This document shows positions 57,160-64,000 of a stretch of 64,000 nt of DNA, in pieces (the first letter of the stretch is position 1; the number at the start of each line of letters is the position of its first letter). The notes under the pieces were generated by a model that was given only the letters and a program-made list of their open reading frames with translations, was not told the origin of the DNA and searched no databases. The DNA is taken from positions 30,874 to 94,873 of the forward strand of contig JACEEZ010007147.1 of assembly GCA_016584305.1 (NCBI GenBank), given 5' to 3'. The stretch comes from Chionoecetes opilio. Lineage: Eukaryota > Arthropoda > Malacostraca > Decapoda > Majidae. Both the position numbers and the translations under genes were made by a program.

Positions 57160-58288
57160 CACACAACCTCGATTTCCCGGACTAATAGGGGGAGCACTGT
57201 CCGGGACCGCAAAAGTCCGGATCGCAAGTTAAAAAAAAAAACAAAAAAAAAAAATGCGATGCATTACCCACCCCCGGACGTTGATCCTACCTATGTATTT
57301 ACTGTCCGGCAACCGCCATATCAACTACCCAGCCGCGGACTTTTACGTCCGCTGAGCATGCAGCCCCCCCCCCCCCCCACCTGGCGGAGGCAGCGAAAGG
57401 TGTTCAATAGTCTCAAGAGACATTCCTTGCACCAGGGGCAGTGGGGTCAGGGGACTACGGAGGCTGTGCAGGTGAAACGTGAGTGTCGTGTGCCCAAATG
57501 TAACAATACGATCGCTGAGCATGCTGCCACCCCTGGCGGGAGGCAGCAGGAAAGTGTTCGATAGTCCTCGAACTGTTCTTGCCAGTGGCTAGGTGGGAGT
57601 CAGGTGCTGACGGAGACTGTGCAGGTGAAGCGTGAATGTTGTGTGGCCCAATGTAAACATACACCGCTGAGCATGCTGCCCTGGCGGGAGGCAGCAGAAA
57701 GGTTCAATAGTCTCAAGAGACGTTCCTGCACCAGGGGCAGTGGAAGTCAGGTGACTGACAAGGCTGTGCAGGTGAACCGTGAATGTTGGTGTGCCAGATG
57801 TAAACAATACGACCGCTGAGCATGCTGCAACCTGGCGTAGGCACAGAAAGTGTTCTATAGTCTCAAGAGACGTTCCCTGCACCAGGACGTGGGATTCAGT
57901 GAACTGCGGAGGCTGTGCAGGTGACCGTTAATGTTGTGTGCCCCAAATGTACACACTAAGAACCGCTGGCAATGCTGCCGACCTGGCCGAGGTGCGCAGA
58001 AAGTGTTCATGTCTCAAGAGACGGTCCTGCACCAGGACATGGGGTCAGGTGACTGACGGAGGCTGTGCAGTGACCCGAGGGGAGGGGGGGAGGGAAGTTG
58101 TGTTCACAAATGTAACAATCGACCGCTGAGCATGCTGACACTGGCGGGAGGTGTCGGACCACTGCCAGGGGTGACAGGAACGCTCAACCTCGTACAACTT
58201 GGTCAATTTTACGAACAGGACGCTCGGATGTTTGTCCGGCAAATCCGTATCCGGGAAATCGAGGTCCGGGAAATCGAGGTTTTGTGTA
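57160..58288. mobile_element. Pogo-like MITE in a TA microsatellite, copy 2
   Basis: The ends are ACCTCGATTTCCCGGACTAAT at 57166 and GGGAAATCGAGGT ending at 58280 (the terminal phrase is doubled there). The outer flanks are (TA)n on both sides. It is the longer relative of 34615-35198. The size difference comes from the internal minisatellite. Confidence 0.75.
57352..58280 (+). repeat. Minisatellite of about 150-160 bp units inside the MITE
   Basis: Units begin CTGAGCATGCTGCC at 57352, 57515, 57666, 57816, 57966 (degenerate) and 58126. Each carries GGCGGGAGGCAGC, CAATAGTCTCAAGAGACG, CTGCACCAGGGGCAG, GAGGCTGTGCAGGTGA and GTGTGCCCAAATGTAA. The other copy of the MITE has only two units. Confidence 0.85.
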
Positions 58289-58625
58289 TAATATATATAT
58301 TATATATATAGTAGATATTATATAATATATATATATATATATTATAATTAATATATATATTATATATATAATAATAAATAATACTATTAAATATGTATAT
58401 ATATATAGTAAATATATATATCTATAAATATATATTATATATAAAATATATATTATATATATATATATATAATTATATTATATATATATATATATAACTA
58501 TATATATATATCATATACAACTATATCTATATATATATATATTATATATATTTATATACATATATATATAGCTATATATCTATATATCTATCTGATCCTA
58601 TCTATATACTATATATAATAAATAA
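58289..58625. repeat. (TA)n microsatellite
   Basis: TATATATA with scattered C and A interruptions; a short (AAATA)n and (TAAA)n tail runs to about 58665. Confidence 0.9.
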
Positions 58626-58665
58626 TAAACTAAATAAATAAATAAATAAATCAATAAATAATAAT

Positions 58666-60539
58666 ACCTATTGCTGGATTGATTTATAGTTTTCAGGCGC
58701 GCACTGCGGGTTTTGACGCCTGCTTACAAAAGAATGCATGTAAAGAAAAAATTAAAAAAAAAAATTTAAGATAGAATAAAAATATAAAAATTAGAAAACA
58801 TAAAAGAACAAGAGTCATTAAAAAAAAATCAAAATTTAATTTTAAAAAAAAAACTTGTTGAAAGGCCACCCTTCCAAATAAATTATGGACTTAAGCCCCG
58901 GAGAAAAAAACACCTCTTCCCAATGCCAGGGAAGACGGTAGCACCCCCCGACCCGCGACACCGGGAAAAAAAATTGCCCACTAGGTCCCCAAGACGGGAC
59001 ACCGACCACAAGTGCCGCACATTTTAAGGGGGGACCAAACAATCATACAGTAAGGGGGGTGGCCCCCCCTCCATGAGGAACCCATGCGTTTATAGAGTGT
59101 GACCAATACGCAATCGTGCCAAGGCATTCCCATCTGGGAAGACCGCGTAGCTCCGCCCTCGATATTTTTGGGGATGGTGCGCAGTTTTTTTTTGCCCTAA
59201 AAGTAATAAAACGTTTTTGCCAAGTTGTAACGATTATGGATTGCCGAGCGTAGGTCCCGTAGCCGGCACTGCAAAAGTATAGAGCTGGTTTTTTAGCTGC
59301 AGTTTTTTGCCAAGGCATAGTTTCCCTCATTTCCGGAACACCTACATGTCCGGTACCCAAAAAAAGCGACCGTCCGGCCTCGCCTTTTGAGCAATAAAGC
59401 CACCCAGGAGGCATTGACCACGGTGGGGAATTTAAAAATTACATGTGATTGAAGGACTAAAAGGAATCACAAAAAAATTATAAAAAAAAAAAACCCGGGG
59501 AAAAGGGTAAAAATAATCAGGGAGAGCATAAAAATAGACTTTTTTCACCCGTAAAAAACAATGAAACATTGGAGGCTGACGCCTTTGTTAAACGAGGGAA
59601 ATACGACACCGTACCCAAAACTCCTTCGTTGATTTGGAACCTCGAAAAAGACGGGAAAAACTTGAGTGTGCAAAAGTGGTCTAAAAACGGGCACGCTAAG
59701 CTGAGGAGGTAAAGACCCTTTTGAAGGGAAAGGCTTTTGCAAAAGGCATTCTGGGAGAAGTATGGCCGACTGTGTAGGCCAGGGGGGCGATCCGAAAAGC
59801 AGGGAAAATAGCGTTTTCCATAATAGGTAAACGGAAACCAAGGGGTTTTTGGTAAGCTTTTTCCCCCCATGGAAAATTTTGCGACCCGAATCACAAGAAA
59901 AACCGGCAAGTTTTGGTCAGGGGGCTTTTGGAGGCGATCCAACATCTTAAAGGAGGGACTGGCGTTAAAAACTAAGGGAGGCCCCCAGCATCCCCCCAAA
60001 GACTTGGGAGGGGAAAAAGGAAGACCTGAACGCCCCGGTTGCCAGAGGGACACCAGGATGTACCGAACCAGCACCCCGCACCGGAGGGGTGCGGCAGAGG
60101 AGTACCTTCAACCCAAATTCAAGCTTCGAAAGGAAAATGAGGGTTGAAGATAGGGGAGTGTAGCGAAATCAGCCCCCCAGCTGGTGTGCGAAGGATTTCA
60201 GTAGATCCATGGCCGGAGACAGTCAGTCTTGAGAGCACAAAGGTGAGGTTTACCCAAGAGTCTATTGTAAAAAAGAGTCCTAAAAACCGGGTTTTCCCTC
60301 ATGGTATTCTCTTCCCGTAAAGATGTAGGTCTGGGTCTGGATGAACCCCCGGGTTCGCAAAAAGCCGCTACGTTTGTTGGAGAAAACCCCGGGAAGCCAC
60401 GATTCTCTCCATTCACAAATTTATCAATGCAAGTTGAAGTCTTCTTTTGCAACCGACATCCTGGAAAAGCGAAAAAAGAGTTTGATAAATCATCCACGTT
60501 AAGAAATAAAAATCCCCTTGGCAGTACATCAACAAAAAA
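58666..60539. other. Unrecognised, homopolymer-rich sequence
   Basis: Open frames on the minus strand at 59043-59414 and 59517-60074 and on the plus strand at 59869-60147 and 60301-60606 lack recognised motifs. Runs of A, G and C of 4-9 bases are abundant. I would not annotate a gene here. Confidence 0.4.
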
Positions 60540-60562
60540 AATAAATATATATATTATATATA

Positions 60563-60603
<41 letters not shown>

Positions 60604-60634
60604 TAAAATATATAATATATTTTTTAATATATTA
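60540..60634. repeat. (TA)n microsatellite
   Basis: TATATATA and AATATTTAAAATATA units that directly precede the left end of the next element. Confidence 0.85.
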
Positions 60635-63309
60635 TTAGGGTGGCCCAAAAAAAAAATGAAAAGTTCAATTTCTCAGGGGGCATTTTTCCCAAAAAAAATT
60701 CCTGACGTTGCAAACGCAAGAAAAAAAAAAAAAAACAGTTTTTGGAGGTGGTTTAGGGGTCCTCAAAGTCCCTCAATTTTTCTAAGGATTCATTTAAGTC
60801 ACAATAAATAGGAAAAATGAAAGGGAAAGAGCATAAAATTTTCTCTTGAATAGTTTCAACTCAATGGGGGTGGGGGTAGTTTGCCCCCGGGAGTTTCCCC
60901 ACCTGGAGCAGGTCCGTTTTGGTTTTCTCACCCTTTGGGTTGGGGAAATCTTTTTACGATGAAACACGCCACCCCCGCTCGGGGCCCCTCGTTTGGAGCT
61001 GAGGGTTCTTCACTTGGGGGAAACCCCCTTTGGTACGCAGGGGTTTTCTTCCCACTCGTCCACAGGGGGGAAAGGAAAAGGGGATGTCGATGTTAGGAGG
61101 GTGAGCGCGCGAAAAAAGAGGCGTGGGGTGGTGAGGGGGAAAGGGGGGAGTTTATGAGCTGAAACCCCAGCCTTTTTGAACCGGATTTGGTCGGGCCCCC
61201 TTTTCCCTTTCCCCGTTTTCAGCAATCTTTTTCTTCTCCCCAGCGATCCTCTCCGAGAAAAGAGCAGCCCCCCGGTCGGGGCCCGGGTACCAGAGATGGG
61301 GGGGAGAATGTGGGGGGGTCGTCTTTCCCCCATCCTCCCTTTTTATCTCCGGAAATGGTCAGGTCCTTTACGGGTTTAGGTCGTTGTCCAGCTTTCGGTC
61401 GCCAGCCCCGCCTCCATCCAGCGCCGAGTTTAAGGAGAAAGAGAAGAAGCGATCTTTCAAGTCCCTTTCCCCTTTCCCCGTTGTCATTTGACGTGGGACC
61501 GGAACATGGGATCTTGAAACGAATTGCCTTTGCCATCCCAAAGGGGTGGTGGAAGGGTCCCCTTTCTTTTATCGGGACGGAGGTTTCCCCGGGGGATAGA
61601 AGAGGGACGGTTCACAACTCGGGTAGTTTCGGACTTTCTTCGACTGGTCCCTCTCTCCACGACCCATCGACCCCCTTCCCCGAGGAACGAGATGACCTCG
61701 GGTTTGACGACGGGGTCGAGGCTTCGGGGTCTTATGAGGGGTGTAGGGGCCACGTTTTAGGAATCGCTTGAACAACTGAAACTTTTGGTCCAGGGGGGAT
61801 GGCCCCCTCATCCTTGAACGCGCGGCCAGGATTAGTTCGATGATGGTTGGGGGCAGGCAGGTTTAGGAAGTGGGTTTCCCCCAAAAACTTCTTTAGAAAC
61901 GACAGCAACCGGAAAGAATTTTGTTTTTGGCTGTCGTGTCGAAAGAATACCGACCCCTTCTCCTTGAACCCACTGCCGGAACTTCCCCCACCTTTGTAGC
62001 CATCGCTGCTCCGTTCCCGCGGGAGCTTTTGGGATTCCAAGCAGTTCTCTTTTCCAGGGCAGGACGGAAACATGATTGGGAAGACACTACAAGATTCCTT
62101 TCCTTCTCCCGTTAAGTGGGAAGCAATTTAACCTCCCCGGAACGATCAGAGGAGGGCTCTTTGCATTGATGAAACTCTTGGAAGGAGGTCTTGATGTCCT
62201 CCGCAAGCGGTCCTGGGGCATTTCTGGATCGACGAAGTGTGCTTCGGGAAGCAGGCGAATCCTGGCTGGAAGCCCCGCCTGGAAGGTGGGTCGCCTTTCC
62301 CGGGTTGAGAGGTTCGTCCTGTCCCGCGCAAGGACCCTTTCCGGTGTAACCTTCGCCGCTTTTTTGGGGGGGGCTGCTGACCTGCGTAGTTTCCCCCCGA
62401 AACGGGGGGAATTTTCCTGGGACGATGGTCCAGAGACGGTGACGAAGAGTCGGAAAAGGTCCACCGTCGCGAATTCCAGCCTTGCCATTTCTCCTTCTCC
62501 GCCATCTCACTTTTCCGCGCCAACTTCTTCATCCGCATTTCGTTTTCTTCCCCACCAGCCCCTTTTGGTTTTACTCGCCCATTTTCCATTTTCCGCTCCG
62601 TTCGCTGATCCCTCAGGAAGGCTTGGTCCTCTTTGTTTTTCAGGCGAAAAAAGCATCCTTATGCATTTTCGAAAAGGCGATGGCTGTTCTTGAAATGGAC
62701 TTTCCTTTTTCTTTTGGTGTCCGTACTCCTCTTCCTATTAATTTTCGCTCTCGTTTTCTTCACTACGGGGTTCCAACGGACTTTTTTGGAAGGATTCCCC
62801 TGTTGGGGAAATTTTGGGTTTCACCCACACTTCCCGAGTTTATGACAACAGCCTCCCGGTTGTCTTTGGTTACACCCAATAGTACAACCCCCCGAGCCTT
62901 CTTTCCAGGGGGCAATTGGCGGCCCGGGGAATTTTTCCAATGGTTGATAAAGAGGAACAGTTCCTGCTTTTCCGTGTAGAACACCCCATACTCACTCACG
63001 CTGGGGAACAAAAAGAAGAAAAAAAAAAATAAAAAAAAAAAAAAAAAAAGAAAAGTACTTTTAACACCCGGGGCGACGCGAACCGAAAAACCAAAAGACG
63101 TTCCCTCTCTCCCACTGACGTCTCTTTTCTCCCACCCGGGTGTAGCAACCCCCCCCGGAGTAACAACTTCCCTTTCTTATGGACCCCCAAATATTTTTTG
63201 AAACTTGGCAAATTTGGCCAGGAGATTTTTTAGTCAGGGGATAACAAAATAATCAACATCCAAGAAATTCAAATTTTTAATTTTTCCCCCATGATTTGGA
63301 CCACCCTAA
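60635..63309. mobile_element. TIR-bounded element, TTAGGGTGG ends, unknown cargo
   Basis: The left end TTAGGGTGGCCCAAA at 60635 and the right end TTTGGACCACCCTAA ending at 63309 are inverted partners; weaker similarity continues inward for about 60 bases (AAAAGTTCAATTTCT versus AAATTTGAATTTCTTGG). The element is about 2.7 kb. The GC-rich interior (61.0-62.9 kb) has open frames on both strands but no motif I recognise, and many homopolymer breaks. The target duplication is unclear because the left flank is (TA)n. Confidence 0.5.
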
Positions 63310-63394
63310 TTTATACGTCGGACCCGCCGAACACGAAGTTTTACGGTCCTGACCCGTCGTGCACGGCAAAATTCGTGTTCGGGGAATAACAGGT

Positions 63395-63560
63395 TCAATA
63401 GGAAAAAAAAGGGGGTTACGTTCTCGACCCTACTTTTTGGGGGGTCAAAACAAAAATTTTACTTTTTTTTTTATAAGTAAAAAAATAGGTTTCGTTTTTC
63501 CCGACCCTCATTTTTGGAGGGTAAAAAAAAGTTTTTCTACATTTTTGGGGGAATAAGAAA
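63395..63560 (+). repeat. Short direct repeat around CCCGACCCT
   Basis: TTACGTTCTCGACCCTACTTTTTGGGG at 63415 and GGTTTCGTTTTTCCCGACCCTCATTTTTGG at 63488 are parallel copies, each followed by a GGTCAAAA/GGGTAAAA phrase. The unit is about 75 bp. Confidence 0.5.
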
Positions 63561-63654
63561 GGAAACAAATGTTATTACAATATATTTTTTATTAATAATA
63601 AAAAAACCTTAAAACTAGAAAAGGTTTTTTTATTAACTATAAAAAAAAAAAAAG

Positions 63655-63960
63655 AGGTAACAGGTGCTTGGCTGGTGTGCAGGGGGGAGGCTGGTTTGGT
63701 GGGTGGAGATAAATCACTGCTTACATCTGGGTCATCAAAAACCACATAATGGGATGGGAGAGACAGATGGGCTTGATGAGGTGTATTATCTGGTGTGCAG
63801 GGGTAACGGGTGCCTGGGGTGTAGTAACAGGAGGTTTTGCAGGGTAGAATATTCTTGGTGGTGTGCTGGCTGGGAGGTTTTGAAGAAAGCGGGGATGGGC
63901 TTTTGGCAAGCAGAGGCCTCCATGTCCAAATTTCCTTGTAGGGTATAAGGGCCCTTTATC
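63655..63960 (-). other. Pro-rich repetitive segment, coding status uncertain
   Basis: GGTGTGCAGGGG, GGTAACAGGTGC and GGAGGTTTTG phrases recur. On the minus strand it reads a Pro/Thr/Ala-rich string (PPVTTPQAPVTPAHQ). It could be an exon of a low-complexity protein cut by the window edge, or a simple repeat. Confidence 0.25.
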
Positions 63961-64000
63961 CACAACCCAACTTTTTTCCCTTTTAACTTTTGGGAAATTT

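Noticed and set aside
57352..58280. CRISPR-like array
   Set aside because: Units of 150-160 bp are diverged along their whole length with no constant repeat and variable spacer; it is a minisatellite in a eukaryotic MITE.
59517..60074. 185-codon minus-strand open frame
   Set aside because: No recognisable motif, overlapping open frames on both strands, and many homopolymer runs; probably chance.

Overview
The window is eukaryotic nuclear DNA, almost certainly from an arthropod and most likely a decapod crustacean. I infer this from spliceosomal GT-AG introns, dense (TA)n, (CA)n and poly-A tracts, tRNA-derived SINEs, non-LTR retrotransposon ends and transposon protein families that I associate with arthropods. 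The species cannot be named from the sequence. I found no intact host gene. The window is a graveyard of nested transposable elements. Nearly every coding stretch carries frameshifts, so either the copies are old or the assembly has homopolymer indel errors. The stretches 46.7-47.5 kb and 58.6-63.6 kb look especially error-prone.

Layout. 0-1.7 kb: hairpins, a CCCATTCAC-rich minisatellite and poly-A. 1.7-9.6 kb: two direct copies of a block of about 2.3-2.7 kb that itself contains tandem units of about 650 bp and about 200 bp; they flank a decayed Helitron-type helicase. 9.6-12.1 kb: a terminal-inverted-repeat (TIR) element carrying a decayed gene of an uncharacterised multicopy arthropod family. 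12.1-16 kb: unrecognised sequence with small duplications. 16.4-22.5 kb: a 6.1-kb DNA transposon with TIRs of about 365 bp, a 3-bp target duplication and a minus-strand gene with FEN1/XPG-like nuclease motifs and a C-terminal Cys cluster. Its empty target site occurs twice more in the window. 22.5-28.4 kb: a duplicated segment, small MITEs and a multi-exon gene fragment with phase-symmetric repeated exons.

28.4-36.3 kb: a three-exon PIF/Harbinger transposase gene whose first intron was invaded by a hAT-type MITE (8-bp target duplication), a LINE and several foldback elements; its second intron holds a SINE and a pogo-like MITE. 36.4-40.4 kb: a 0.6-kb palindrome, a LINE and a Tc1/mariner-like palindrome. 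40.6-44.1 kb: a second, 5'-truncated relative of the 16.4-kb element, with its own TIRs and TTA target duplication. 44.1-46.1 kb: a spliced MADF-domain gene. 47.5-49.1 kb: an inverted copy of the segment around the 16.4-kb element. 49.7-58.3 kb: a hAT-like element, another TIR element, LINE pieces and a pogo-like MITE with a six-unit internal minisatellite. 58.3-64 kb: AT microsatellite, a TIR-bounded element and unrecognised low-quality sequence.

The most notable content is the pair of elements at 16425-22522 and 40560-44087. They share gene order, motif order (GDGG/GEGG, EEADT, DTDVLV, GCDTT, Cys cluster), termini beginning TAGT and 3-bp target duplications. That makes them one DNA-transposon lineage. 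An Academ-type assignment is plausible but is inference.
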